Source: an uncultured Ruminococcus sp. (GTDB lineage Bacteria > Bacillota > Clostridia > Oscillospirales > Ruminococcaceae). From it: a DNA stretch of 37,823 bases. Shown one piece after another: positions 1-8,822 of the stretch. The stretch lies in the NCBI GenBank assembly GCA_947624295.1, contig CANQJV010000017.1, forward strand, positions 1 to 37,823, given 5' to 3'. The translations under genes and the position numbers were made by a program. Every line of letters starts with the position of its first letter. Position 1 is the stretch's first letter. The notes beneath the pieces were generated by a model, which made no database searches, was not told the origin of the DNA, and saw only the letters and a program-made list of their open reading frames with translations.

Positions 1-27
1 ACAAAAATATAAAAAGAGGTAGATTAT

Positions 28-1875
28 ATGAAAAAACTTATTCTCACATCAGCTTTTCTGCTGACAATGCTTTCCGCTGTTCCTGTTCTGACGGATTTTA
101 CAGGCACACTTCCCGAAATTATGGCTTCAGACCGTGGAGAACCGATAGGGTATAATGATATGGTCTTTATTTATAGAGAGGGAAGAGAAAATGAACTTAT
201 GCTTTGGAATTATAGTGGTAAAGAACCAAATCTTGTAATTCCGGAAAAAATAAACGGGTACACTGTTACTGCTATCGGAGATGATGTTTTCTCTGATAAC
301 AAGGGACAAGGCTTTACTGTAGAAAATGTTACCCTGCCCGATACTATTGATTATTTCGGATTCGGCATTTTTTCAAACTCAACTCTGGTATCCGTTAATA
401 TTCCGGAAAGTCTCAGGTTGATTCCTGCATATACATTCAGAAAATGCAAAAATCTTGAAACGATTGTTTTCCACAACAATATACTTGCAGTTTCATCAAA
501 TGCATTTGTTGACACAGATATAACACTTCCTCAGAATATTCAAGATATGATGTCGATTGATGATGATAATCTGAAAATGAATTCTGAATATCACTATAAT
601 ACCAAAGATGATACTTTTACTTTTGGAATTGATACTGATAAGGATACTCATAATCTTTATTGTACTATTGACGGATATATCGGTGAAAGTTCCGAAATTA
701 TTATCCCACAGGATTTTCGGAGAGTTCCGATAAAATACATTGATTTTTCGAATACTGATAAATCAAAAATAACATCTTTGACATTTCCTGAAACAACAAA
801 TGAAATTTCTGTTATAAGCAATTCTTTCAATGAATCGCTCATAACAGAACTGAACATCAACTCTCCGTGTATTCTCAATGCAAATGCATTTGCAAACTGC
901 AAAAATCTGAAAACCATTACATTCAAAAATGATGCCACAATAGACAGACGTGCTTTCAGTGGCTGTACGAACCTGCTTTCTGTTGAATTTGACGGCAAAT
1001 CTGATATAGAATACTACGCATTTATGGACTGTTCCGCACTCGAAAATATTACGGTTGATACAACTGATACAACACAAGGGAATATTTCGGGAGATGCTTT
1101 CAACGGCTGTCTGTCGCTTGCGAATATAAATTCTGAGCCTGTTTTTGACAGTGATACGGGCGATTTCAATCCGAAATACAGCGATTTTGTTAAAAATAAT
1201 TTTTATATGGCTGAAGATATAGGTTTCATCAACGAATACGCAAAAGCACAATACAAGAAAATTGCTGATGAAGTCACAAATCCCGATATGAGTGACATCG
1301 AAAAAGTAAAGGCTTTGCACGACTGGGTATGTGAAAATACAAAATATGCTGATGATTTGAATAAGCCTGAATACCATACAGATGCATCGATATTATTAAA
1401 TGATTCAACTGTATGCGAGGGTTACGCAAAGGCACTCAATCTGATGCTCAACTATGCAGGCATAGAAACGTATTATGTTCATAGTGAGGACCACGCTTGG
1501 AATATAGTCAAAATCGGCGGACATTATTTCCACGTGGATTCGACGTGGGACGACGGTGATACAATTTCGCATAAATTTTTCATGAAATCTGACAGCGAAA
1601 TAAAAGATGACGGTTCACATAGTTCGTGGAGCGCATATATTCCCACATCACTACACAATTTCCAGAAAAGCGGTACACCTGAATGCAAATATCAGTTAGG
1701 CGATACAAATACAGACGGTGAAATAAGTGTTGCCGATGCGGTTAAAATGACGAATTATCTGCTGAACGCTGAAACTGAAACAGCTGACAATATTATTTTA
1801 TATGACCTTGATTCTGACGGCAGGACAGATGTTTTTGATATGATTCTAATGAGGCAGAAAATCGTGAATAATTGA
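28..1875 (+). CDS. Secreted BspA-type leucine-rich-repeat protein with transglutaminase-like domain and C-terminal dockerin
   Basis: A 615-residue exported protein. Residues 1 to about 33 form a signal peptide (KK, then a hydrophobic stretch). From about residue 95 to 380 there are irregular LRR_5 repeats, with recurring segments such as AFANCKNLKTITF and AFSGCTNLLSVEF. A transglutaminase-like domain spans about 405-530; its Cys-His-Asp triad is readable as C463 (TVCEGYAK), H489 (DHAWNIV) and D504 (HVDSTWDDG). Residues from about 558 to the end hold two calcium-loop/helix repeats (GDTNTDGEISVADAVK and DLDSDGRTDVFDMIL), a type I dockerin. Known biology: dockerins bind cohesins and attach proteins to cellulosome or amylosome scaffolds. 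Inference: a surface or cellulosome-attached protein that binds, cleaves or crosslinks protein substrates; transglutaminase folds in bacteria are often proteases. AGAGGT lies 8 nt upstream of the ATG. A terminator follows the gene. Confidence 0.9.
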   Translation: MKKLILTSAFLLTMLSAVPVLTDFTGTLPEIMASDRGEPIGYNDMVFIYREGRENELMLWNYSGKEPNLVIPEKINGYTVTAIGDDVFSDNKGQGFTVENVTLPDTIDYFGFGIFSNSTLVSVNIPESLRLIPAYTFRKCKNLETIVFHNNILAVSSNAFVDTDITLPQNIQDMMSIDDDNLKMNSEYHYNTKDDTFTFGIDTDKDTHNLYCTIDGYIGESSEIIIPQDFRRVPIKYIDFSNTDKSKITSLTFPETTNEISVISNSFNESLITELNINSPCILNANAFANCKNLKTITFKNDATIDRRAFSGCTNLLSVEFDGKSDIEYYAFMDCSALENITVDTTDTTQGNISGDAFNGCLSLANINSEPVFDSDTGDFNPKYSDFVKNNFYMAEDIGFINEYAKAQYKKIADEVTNPDMSDIEKVKALHDWVCENTKYADDLNKPEYHTDASILLNDSTVCEGYAKALNLMLNYAGIETYYVHSEDHAWNIVKIGGHYFHVDSTWDDGDTISHKFFMKSDSEIKDDGSHSSWSAYIPTSLHNFQKSGTPECKYQLGDTNTDGEISVADAVKMTNYLLNAETETADNIILYDLDSDGRTDVFDMILMRQKIVNN

Positions 1876-1894
1876 ATTAGTTTCCGGATAAACA

Positions 1895-1924
1895 AAAAGG
1901 CACAAAGTTTATTTTGTGCCTTTT
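1895..1924. terminator. Bidirectional rho-independent terminator
   Basis: AAAAGGCACAAA (1895-1906) pairs perfectly with TTTGTGCCTTTT (1913-1924) around a 6-nt loop. The A-run on one side and the T-run on the other let it work in both directions. It lies between the convergent ends of the dockerin gene and pckG. Confidence 0.9.
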
Positions 1925-1939
1925 ATTATATCAAATCAA

Positions 1940-3772
1940 TTACTTATTAAGGCGAGCCTCAATCTTATCGAGTTCATCATAGAGAGCCTGCGGAATTTTA
2001 CCGCCCTTAGCAGCAATATCATCGTTGTAGTATCTTCTCATTTCAGCGATTTCAGCTTTCCAGAGGTCAGTATCAACATTGAGGAGCTTATCCATAATTT
2101 CAGGAGTAACTTCGTCCTCGATACCTGCAACATTGATGTCCTCTTTTTTCGGGAGATAGCCGATAGCAGTTTCATCAGCGTCAACAGTACCCTCACAGCG
2201 TTTGATAATCCAGTCAAGGACACGCATATTGTCACCGAATCCGGGCCAGATGAAGTTACCGTTTTCGTCCTGTTTGAACCAGTTTACATTGAAAATCTTA
2301 GGAGCTTTATCGCCGAGTTTTTCGCCCATTTCGAGCCAGTGAGCCCAGTAGTCGCCTACATTGTAGCCGATGAAAGGTTTCATAGCCATAGGATCGTGAC
2401 GGAGAACGCCGACAGCACCTGCAGCAGCAGCAGTTGTTTCGGAGGAAACAGCAGAGCCGACATATGTACCGTGAACCCAGTCGAATGACTGATAAACGAG
2501 AGGTGTAGTTGAAGCACGTCTTCCGCCGAATACGATAGCTGAAATCGGAACACCTTCGGGATTGTCAAATTCAGGCGAAATGCACGGGCAGTTTACAGCA
2601 GGAGCGGTAAAACGTGAGTTCGGGTGAGCAAGTTTCTTGTTTTTACCGTCAGGACCTACCTGAGATGTCCATTCCTTGCCGTTAGTCTTGATACCTGTCC
2701 ATTCAGTAGCATCTTCAGGCGGATTTTTGTCGAGACCCTCCCACCAAACTGTATTATCAGCGTTGTTAAGAGCAACGTTAGTGAAGATAGCATTTTTCAT
2801 AGTGCTATGGAGTGCATTCGGGTTAGACTTCTCGTTAGTACCCGGAGCAACACCAAAGAAACCATTTTCGGGGTTAATAGCGTAAAGTCTGCCGTCCTTA
2901 CCGGGTTTCAGCCAAGCAATATCATCGCCTACAGTGAATACTTTGTAGCCGTCTTTGCGGTAGACCTCAGGCGGAATAAGCATAGCGAGGTTAGTTTTAC
3001 CGCAAGCTGACGGGAATGCAGCGCAGATATACTTTGTTTCGCCGTCAGGTTTCTGAACGCCGAGAATAAGCATATGTTCAGCCATCCAGCCCTCGTTTTT
3101 ACCTTGGAATGATGCGATACGGAGAGCGAAACATTTCTTTGAGAGGATAACATTTCCGCCGTAAGCAGAGTTAATAGACCAGATAGTATTATCTTCAGGG
3201 AACTGTACAATATATCTGTTTTCGGGGTCAACATCAGCCTTTGAGTGGAGTCCGCGAACGAAATCGTTGGAATCGCCGAGCTTATCGAAAGCAGCCTTAC
3301 CCATTCTTGTCATGATGTTCATATTGAGAACAACATAGATAGAGTCTGTAATTTCAACGCCTACTTTAGAGATAGGAGAAGTAACAGGACCCATTGAGTA
3401 AGGGATAATGTACATAGTCTGACCTTTCATAACGCCGTCGTACATAGGACGGAGTTTAGCGTACATTTCCTGAGGGTCACACCAGTTATTTGTAGGACCT
3501 GCATCTTCTTTGGTTCTTGTGCAGATGAAAGTTCTGTCCTCAACACGGGCAACATCGTTTACAGCAGTGCGGTGATAGAGACAGCCGGGGAGTTTTTCCT
3601 GATTAAGATGGTACATCTTATTAGGGTCGCCGTCCGGGAGAGAAGTAACTTCTTTTGTAAGTTCGTCAAGCTGTTCTTTAGAGCCGTCAATCCAGACAAC
3701 TTTATCAGGTTTACAGAGAGCAATCATCTCATCAACCCAAGCATTGACATTAGCATTTGTTGTAAGTGACAT
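1940..3772 (-). CDS. pckG: Phosphoenolpyruvate carboxykinase (GTP type)
   Basis: Interconverts oxaloacetate + GTP and PEP + CO2 + GDP in the cytosol. In succinate-forming anaerobes the reaction usually runs toward PEP carboxylation. The product is 610 residues from the chosen start, the usual length of the GTP family and longer than the ATP-type enzyme. The signature loop FPSACGKTNLAM is present, with the hyper-reactive cysteine at about residue 257. Other family blocks include MYIIPYSMGP, SINSAYGGNVILSKKC and FGGRRASTTPLV. The start at 3772 (MSLTTNANV) is preferred over a codon 33 nt further upstream because a strong AGGAGGT (3781-3787) sits just ahead of it. A consensus promoter lies upstream. 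The gene is monocistronic, with terminator 1895-1924 behind it. Confidence 0.97.
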   Translation of the reverse strand: MSLTTNANVNAWVDEMIALCKPDKVVWIDGSKEQLDELTKEVTSLPDGDPNKMYHLNQEKLPGCLYHRTAVNDVARVEDRTFICTRTKEDAGPTNNWCDPQEMYAKLRPMYDGVMKGQTMYIIPYSMGPVTSPISKVGVEITDSIYVVLNMNIMTRMGKAAFDKLGDSNDFVRGLHSKADVDPENRYIVQFPEDNTIWSINSAYGGNVILSKKCFALRIASFQGKNEGWMAEHMLILGVQKPDGETKYICAAFPSACGKTNLAMLIPPEVYRKDGYKVFTVGDDIAWLKPGKDGRLYAINPENGFFGVAPGTNEKSNPNALHSTMKNAIFTNVALNNADNTVWWEGLDKNPPEDATEWTGIKTNGKEWTSQVGPDGKNKKLAHPNSRFTAPAVNCPCISPEFDNPEGVPISAIVFGGRRASTTPLVYQSFDWVHGTYVGSAVSSETTAAAAGAVGVLRHDPMAMKPFIGYNVGDYWAHWLEMGEKLGDKAPKIFNVNWFKQDENGNFIWPGFGDNMRVLDWIIKRCEGTVDADETAIGYLPKKEDINVAGIEDEVTPEIMDKLLNVDTDLWKAEIAEMRRYYNDDIAAKGGKIPQALYDELDKIEARLNK

Positions 3773-3806
3773 GGTAACATACCTCCTGAAAAAAATTTTA
3801 AGCAAA

Positions 3807-3821
3807 AGAGTAAAATACTCT
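3807..3821. promoter_or_regulatory. Palindrome at the pckG transcription start (possible operator)
   Basis: AGAGTA-AAA-TACTCT is a 15-nt palindrome with perfect 6-nt arms, at about +3 to +17 of the predicted pckG transcript. The position suits a repressor site or a short 5' hairpin. Both roles are inference. Confidence 0.4.
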
Positions 3822-3830
3822 ATAGTTACT

Positions 3831-3859
3831 ATTATATAACATTTTCAGCACTATGTCAA
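3831..3859 (-). promoter_or_regulatory. Sigma-A type promoter of pckG
   Basis: On the minus strand, TTGACA (3859-3854), a 17-nt spacer and TATAAT (3836-3831) match the consensus exactly. The expected transcription start is near 3824. Confidence 0.9.
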
Positions 3860-3966
3860 GTACAGAATAATATTTTTTTACAATGCCCTTGTTTGTTAAT
3901 ATGCACAATGTTTCAGGTGATAAGTTGTGAAAAATACCGATTTTTGAATTTATAGCATAATTTATA

Positions 3967-3995
3967 TTGAAATTTTCCGTGAATAAGGTTATAAT
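3967..3995 (+). promoter_or_regulatory. Promoter of the cytidylate-kinase-like gene
   Basis: TTGAAA (3967-3972), a 17-nt spacer and TATAAT (3990-3995) lie about 48 nt before the start codon. It diverges from the pckG promoter. Confidence 0.75.
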
Positions 3996-4042
3996 ATTAT
4001 ATAAGAAATGTAAATAAATTTTGAATCGGGGTGTTTTTTCCA

Positions 4043-4663
4043 ATGAAGAAAACTATTATCACTATTGAACGTCAATACGGCAGCGGCGGAAGCGTTATAG
4101 GGAATCTTGTCGCACAAAAACTGGGTATAAACTACTACAACCGCAAAATCCTTGAGATGACTGCCGAAAGATGCGGTATATCAGCAGAAAATCTTGAGTC
4201 AGCTGAGGAAAATGTTCCGACCAGCTTTCTGTATTCCCTGCTGTTGTCAGCTAATCCTGCCCGTTCAATGGAGGACAGCTTGCCGTTATCAGATAAAGTT
4301 TTTCTTATGGAAAGCCGTATTATAAGTGAAATCGCTGAACAGGAAAAGAGCTTTGTTCTCGTGGGAAGATGCGGTAGTTATATTTTAGAAGAAAAAGGCT
4401 GTTTCAGCGTATATATTTACGCTCCGCCCGAAGACAGAATGAAACGTGCTGTTGAGGAGTACGGTATAAAAGAAAATCGTGTTGAATCCGTAATGAAAAA
4501 AGTTGACAGACGGCGTGAAACTTTTTTCAACGTCAACACCGGTAAAAGCTGGCAAGATAAGGATATGTACTCACTTTGCCTGAACAGCAGTGAACTTGGC
4601 GATGAACTCTGCGCTGAAATCATTGTCAGGGCTTATAACGAATACAACAAGCTATTTTCATAG
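4043..4663 (+). CDS. Cytidylate kinase-like family protein (Cmk2 type)
   Basis: A 206-residue P-loop protein of the cytidylate-kinase-like family (Pfam Cytidylate_kin_2). The N-terminus reads TIITIERQYGSGGSVIGNLV, where GSGGSVIG stands in for a Walker A loop. Then come LGINYYNRKILE, and FVLVGRCGSYILE before the region FSVYIYAPPEDRMKRAVE that carries the lid arginines. Canonical CMP kinases make CDP from CMP; the substrate of this subfamily is not established, so no precise reaction is claimed. ATG 4043 is chosen over the in-frame GTG at 4031 because GGGGTG (4028-4033) overlaps that GTG and is correctly spaced for the ATG. The gene stands alone between its own promoter and a terminator. Confidence 0.85.
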   Translation: MKKTIITIERQYGSGGSVIGNLVAQKLGINYYNRKILEMTAERCGISAENLESAEENVPTSFLYSLLLSANPARSMEDSLPLSDKVFLMESRIISEIAEQEKSFVLVGRCGSYILEEKGCFSVYIYAPPEDRMKRAVEEYGIKENRVESVMKKVDRRRETFFNVNTGKSWQDKDMYSLCLNSSELGDELCAEIIVRAYNEYNKLFS

Positions 4664-4683
4664 TAGTACCTCTTTAAGAAGGG

Positions 4684-4720
4684 CTCCCTCTGAATTTATT
4701 TCGGAGGGAGTTCTTTTTAT
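4684..4720 (+). terminator. Rho-independent terminator after the cytidylate-kinase-like gene
   Basis: CTCCCTCTGAA (4684-4694) pairs with TTCGGAGGGAG (4700-4710), with one G-U pair and a 5-nt loop, followed by TTCTTTTTAT. On the minus strand the following sequence is only weakly T-rich, so termination of the converging ABC operon is less certain. Confidence 0.85.
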
Positions 4721-4734
4721 TTAATTTAATTTAT

Positions 4735-5637
4735 TTAACCTGTAATGCCCGAACGTTCAATGCCTTCCGTGAAATGCTTTTGTAAAAAGATATACATAAT
4801 CAGCATAGGCGTTATCGAAAGCAAACAGCCTGCTTCTTTCCAGACAATCTGTTCACGAGGGTCAATATCAACGGAGGCTGAATCAAACAGATTTATTTTC
4901 AATTCCGTATCAAGATTTTTCAGCATAAGCGCAACTGTCTGATTATTCGTGAAAAATGTCGAACTCACATAGTAGTCATTCCAGTACAAAACAACTGAAA
5001 ACAGAAATACTGTCAGAAAAGCAGGCAATGCGTTAGGAACAATCACCTGAACAAATGTTCTGAACGGTGAACAGCCGTCTATATAGGCAGCGTCTTCCAG
5101 TTCACGGGGTAGACCTGCGAAAAATTGCCTGAATATGAGTATCATAAGACCTGATTTTATACCGTTCCCTGTAATTGCAGGCAAATACATAGTAAGCATA
5201 TTATTTATGAGATTAAGCGAAAAATCCCCGAATCCGAAATGCCTGAAAAGCGAATACAAAGGCATTGATATAATCTGAGGCGGGACGAGTATCATCATCA
5301 CTACTATGCCGAAAAGTATATTTTTCCCTCTGAACTCAAATCTTGCGAAACCGTACCCTGTCACTGCACAAGAACAGACTTGTACCAGAGAACAGCCTAT
5401 ATTCAGTAAAACTGTATTTTTCAGGGTATTCCAGAAGTCCATAGCTGTTATAGTTTCCCGTATAACTGAAAGCGTAAGGCGGTGAGGAATCCACATTACA
5501 GTAGGGTCAGTCATATCGGCTTTATCACGGAATGCACAACTCACCATATATATCAGAGGATAAATTATAACAAATCCAAGGCTTGTTAAAATTACAAACC
5601 TGAAAACTGACCATAGCAATTCTTTTTTTCTTGTCAT
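4735..5637 (-). CDS. Carbohydrate ABC transporter permease, MalG-like (second pair)
   Basis: About 300 residues with six predicted membrane helices. The cytoplasmic EAA loop that contacts the ATPase is at about residues 179-200 (ELEDAAYIDGCSPF, then VIVP), with the family's conserved glycine. This is the MalG/CUT1 half of a sugar importer. The start at 5637 (MTRKKELLW) is chosen because GGGAG lies 8 nt ahead and it follows the stop of the previous gene by 16 nt; starts further upstream would overlap that gene. It is the last gene of the minus-strand operon beginning at 15654 and pairs with the permease at 5654-6553. No ATPase is encoded nearby, so a shared MsmX/UgpC-type ATPase is presumably used. 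Confidence 0.9.
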   Translation of the reverse strand: MTRKKELLWSVFRFVILTSLGFVIIYPLIYMVSCAFRDKADMTDPTVMWIPHRLTLSVIRETITAMDFWNTLKNTVLLNIGCSLVQVCSCAVTGYGFARFEFRGKNILFGIVVMMILVPPQIISMPLYSLFRHFGFGDFSLNLINNMLTMYLPAITGNGIKSGLMILIFRQFFAGLPRELEDAAYIDGCSPFRTFVQVIVPNALPAFLTVFLFSVVLYWNDYYVSSTFFTNNQTVALMLKNLDTELKINLFDSASVDIDPREQIVWKEAGCLLSITPMLIMYIFLQKHFTEGIERSGITG

Positions 5638-5653
5638 CAGTCTACTCCCGAAA

Positions 5654-6553
5654 TTATTTATTATCATAATAAGATGATTTTTTAATAATAGCTGTTGCAA
5701 GGCTCACGGAGGCGAGTATAATCCCGAAATAAATCCACGCCATAGCTGAAGCCTCCCCGAATTTGAAATCCGAACGCATTGATATTATTTTCTTCATAAC
5801 TGCATTCATAGGGTTTGTGAACGTATCTATTACAGTGAAAATCAAGTTTGCGAGTATGAACGGCGTTACATAGGGGAATGTTATTTTCCAGAAGTACACC
5901 CAGCCGTCTGCACCTTCCAATATAGCGGATTCACGGACTGATTCGGGGATATTCTGCAATGCTCCGAGGAAAAGCAGTATCTGTATACCGCTTGACCACA
6001 CAATCCCGAAAATATTGTCAGCGATTTGCGAAATCATACCGTTCATATCGTCGCTGATACCGTATATCCCTAAAAATTGCAGTAATTCGCCAATCAAATC
6101 AGTCGAGAACAGCGTTGAAAATTGTCCTGCACCTATGTTGCCTGTCCTGTCAATATCACCGCTGATAATCTCATATACAGGACCTGTAGCAATGATTACA
6201 GGCAAAAAGAATACAGCTCTTGCAAGAGTTCTGCCCTTGAATTTCTGATTAAGGATAACGGCTGTAAAAAGCGAGAATATCAATATAAGCGGAGTTTTCC
6301 AGAGAGTTTCTATGAGAGTATCTTTGAGATATACAAGATATTTTTCGTCCGTATTGACTGCATAGGAATAATTCCCTAAGCCGACCCATTTTGTAATTGA
6401 TTTGCCTGTATCTATTTCCACATCATTGAATGACCACCATAACGATTGCAAAAGCGGTATCAGGAAAAATACGACAGTTCCCACAAGCCACAAGCTTATA
6501 AAGCCGTATCCCCATAATTCCCTGCGTTTCCGATAAGTAATTTTTTTTGACAT
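5654..6553 (-). CDS. Sugar ABC transporter permease, MalF-like (second pair)
   Basis: About 299 residues. It has a basic N-terminus (MSKKITYRKRRELWGYG), six predicted helices and an EAA loop at about 206-217 (VRESAILEGADG, followed by WKITFP). It is the MalF/CUT1 partner of the downstream permease. A roughly 50-residue stretch between helices (around GDIDRTGNIGAGQFSTLFST to DDMNG) is longer than in the upstream MalF-like gene and probably faces outside. The start at 6553 has AAGGTG at 8-nt spacing and lies 10 nt after the stop of the DUF5696 gene; an alternative start at 6592 would overlap that gene and has no clear Shine-Dalgarno. Being next to DUF5696, this pair may use a different binding partner from the 11103-12838 pair. 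Confidence 0.9.
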   Translation of the reverse strand: MSKKITYRKRRELWGYGFISLWLVGTVVFFLIPLLQSLWWSFNDVEIDTGKSITKWVGLGNYSYAVNTDEKYLVYLKDTLIETLWKTPLILIFSLFTAVILNQKFKGRTLARAVFFLPVIIATGPVYEIISGDIDRTGNIGAGQFSTLFSTDLIGELLQFLGIYGISDDMNGMISQIADNIFGIVWSSGIQILLFLGALQNIPESVRESAILEGADGWVYFWKITFPYVTPFILANLIFTVIDTFTNPMNAVMKKIISMRSDFKFGEASAMAWIYFGIILASVSLATAIIKKSSYYDNK

Positions 6554-6563
6554 AATGTTCACC

Positions 6564-8756
6564 TTACTGATAATCAATCTGCTTTGTATCAAAATTCACT
6601 GTTGTAACCGTCCCGTCTGAATACGTCGTTTTGACTATATTGCCGTCTACTTCATAGTCAGTTATTGTGCAGTTTGCTATACGTTCGTACAGCGGTCTGA
6701 GATTACTGTAATTTTCAGCTATATCGTCAATCCAACCGTCTGCATTTGCGTAATAATAGCTGTCAAATTCCGTATCTTTGAGGACACTTGTTTCTTCTGC
6801 TATAATATCGTAGCACGGCAGACAGCCTACAGCAACTGATTTCAGCAGTGATTCAGCGGGATTAGGCGAACTGTTGACGGCAGTTGATGTATACGGTACT
6901 ATACCGTGCAGGACAATCTGATAAAACGGCACGTCCTCATTGAAAATATCAAACCTGCCTGATTCAGTGGGGATATTGATGATATGGTTCACATACGGCA
7001 AAACATAGGCATTTGCGCCGTCAGCAAGTATACCGTTGTCAAATTCTCCTGACATATCCTGCAATGTATTTTCGACAATTTCCATAGCGTTGAAACGTGA
7101 TATTTTATCCTTACTGTAATCCCCGTAGAGTGACGTTGTAAGAGTTGCGGGAGAAATACCGTCAAGCCCTGATTCCCTGTAATTTTCGGCTGTTTCGGCG
7201 AATACTTCGCTGAAATATTCAGGCGAAAGGAGCGATTTGTTTTTACTGAACCCGTCAGGTATACCGTAAGCCCTGTCGTAACTCACTATACGGGAATACT
7301 GACCCGATACTCTTATGCAGGTACTTGCTAACGAATTATAGCCATTCCCCGACACAAAATCTCTGTTATCAGCCGTAGGGTACAGCAGGAAATTATTTTC
7401 CCTGATTAAATCAACAAACTTACTGAAATCCGATTTACCGCCTAAAGTCCCCGAAGGTTCCGCACTTGTATCGATTTTGTTTTCAATACCGTCATCAGTC
7501 CAGTTGTTATATGATATAACTATATTATCAGCACCTTTGCTTCTTAATTCAGACAATATTTCCGTTGCCTTACTGTAATCAGTCATACTTTGTTTCATAG
7601 TCACGGGGATACCGAAAATATTTTTTTTCTTTTCAGCACCGCCATATAAATTTATATAGACTGCCGGACTGTTTTCAGCAGGAGTAAGACCGTTCTGAAT
7701 AAGATACTCCCTGTATTTTTCCGCAACGTCAATATAGTCCGCATTTTCTTTAGTTATAGGGAAATATTTCAGCACAATATCATCTGATTTTATATCACCC
7801 TGTTCGAATACAGTGAATTTATCGGTACTGTTGCCCGACATATAGAAAGTATCAGTATTCCGCAGTATGAAAGTAAACCTGCACAAATTATATCTGCTGT
7901 TTGACTGCCCTGAAATTTTCGCTGTAATATACGCATTTGAATCGCCCTTTTCAGCCACAACAAGCATAGCGTTATTTTTTTTAACTATACCGTACACCGG
8001 TAAATATATTTGTTGCGTATCAGCTGATTTTGTCGCAGGAACAGCCGTTATATCACTGCCGTAGACCATTTGCGAATAAGCGTTCGTATCAGCAGTCCTG
8101 TTGTTGTTGAATCGTATCAACGCACCCGAACCGTCAGGGACTACAAAATAGCCGTCCTCATCATCTGAACCTGCGCCGAAACTGCCCATAATAGTGACTT
8201 CTGTAGCGGTATTCACGGGATTGGTTTCTTTTAATTCAGAGATTTTCAGACTTGCTTCGAGGCAATCGGTGCGGAGCGTGTAGTCAACAGGGAACTCGAA
8301 TCCTGCACTGTACCTGTAAGTAATCCGTATGCCGTTATCAATATCAGTGACCGTGAAACTGCAATCGCCTGTATTCGAGCGGAGGAAATTATTATTCGTA
8401 CGTTTTTCGGGGATACCGTATCTTAAAACATTTGACGAAAGTATTTCCTGCTTAATGATGTCGGACGCTGTATCATCGCTTTGTGTATCAGGCGGTGAGG
8501 AGTACCATATATAGCCCGTGATTTTATTTTCGAGGGCGATAATCCCTGATATATCGTCAACAAGCATTTTGTAGCCATCATTTTCCGCACATTCCCTGAA
8601 TTTTATTTCAGCGGAGTTTTCAACAATATTTTCAACATTATCAACAGCTTCAACAAGTGCAGGCTTATTTTCAACGGAGTTTTCAACAGTTTCAACAATC
8701 GGATTTGTGGAAAAGATAAGCATAAGAGTTGCAATGATAAGTGTAAATTTTTTCAT
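6564..8756 (-). CDS. Exported DUF5696-family protein of an ABC transport operon
   Basis: A 730-residue protein with a signal peptide (MKKFTLIIATLMLIFST). From memory I assign it to DUF5696, an uncharacterised family seen beside sugar permeases in Bacillota. After the signal come VEN-rich repeats (residues about 22-48: VENSVEN, VENIVENS). Next is a beta-rich region with FVVPDGSGALIRFNN and VYGSDITA, then a probable barrel-like half with YINLYGGAEKKKN, NIVISYNNWTDDG, LYPTADNRDF and GLDGISPATLT. The barrel resembles glycoside-hydrolase folds, but I cannot name catalytic residues. Inference: extracellular carbohydrate handling for the transporter. GAAGGT sits 8 nt upstream of the ATG. The 5' end of the gene resembles the 127-bp repeats just upstream, and the VEN motif is part of that repeat. 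Confidence 0.75.
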   Translation of the reverse strand: MKKFTLIIATLMLIFSTNPIVETVENSVENKPALVEAVDNVENIVENSAEIKFRECAENDGYKMLVDDISGIIALENKITGYIWYSSPPDTQSDDTASDIIKQEILSSNVLRYGIPEKRTNNNFLRSNTGDCSFTVTDIDNGIRITYRYSAGFEFPVDYTLRTDCLEASLKISELKETNPVNTATEVTIMGSFGAGSDDEDGYFVVPDGSGALIRFNNNRTADTNAYSQMVYGSDITAVPATKSADTQQIYLPVYGIVKKNNAMLVVAEKGDSNAYITAKISGQSNSRYNLCRFTFILRNTDTFYMSGNSTDKFTVFEQGDIKSDDIVLKYFPITKENADYIDVAEKYREYLIQNGLTPAENSPAVYINLYGGAEKKKNIFGIPVTMKQSMTDYSKATEILSELRSKGADNIVISYNNWTDDGIENKIDTSAEPSGTLGGKSDFSKFVDLIRENNFLLYPTADNRDFVSGNGYNSLASTCIRVSGQYSRIVSYDRAYGIPDGFSKNKSLLSPEYFSEVFAETAENYRESGLDGISPATLTTSLYGDYSKDKISRFNAMEIVENTLQDMSGEFDNGILADGANAYVLPYVNHIINIPTESGRFDIFNEDVPFYQIVLHGIVPYTSTAVNSSPNPAESLLKSVAVGCLPCYDIIAEETSVLKDTEFDSYYYANADGWIDDIAENYSNLRPLYERIANCTITDYEVDGNIVKTTYSDGTVTTVNFDTKQIDYQ

Positions 8757-8822
8757 AAATATTTACCTTCTTATAATTATCAGCGGGATTTCTCAACAAT
8801 CTGCGAATATTTTTGGCAGACT

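Noticed and set aside
763..1377. 204-residue open frame on the minus strand inside the dockerin gene
   Set aside because: Antisense shadow: it opposes a clearly coding frame with recognised domains and has no ribosome binding site or family resemblance.
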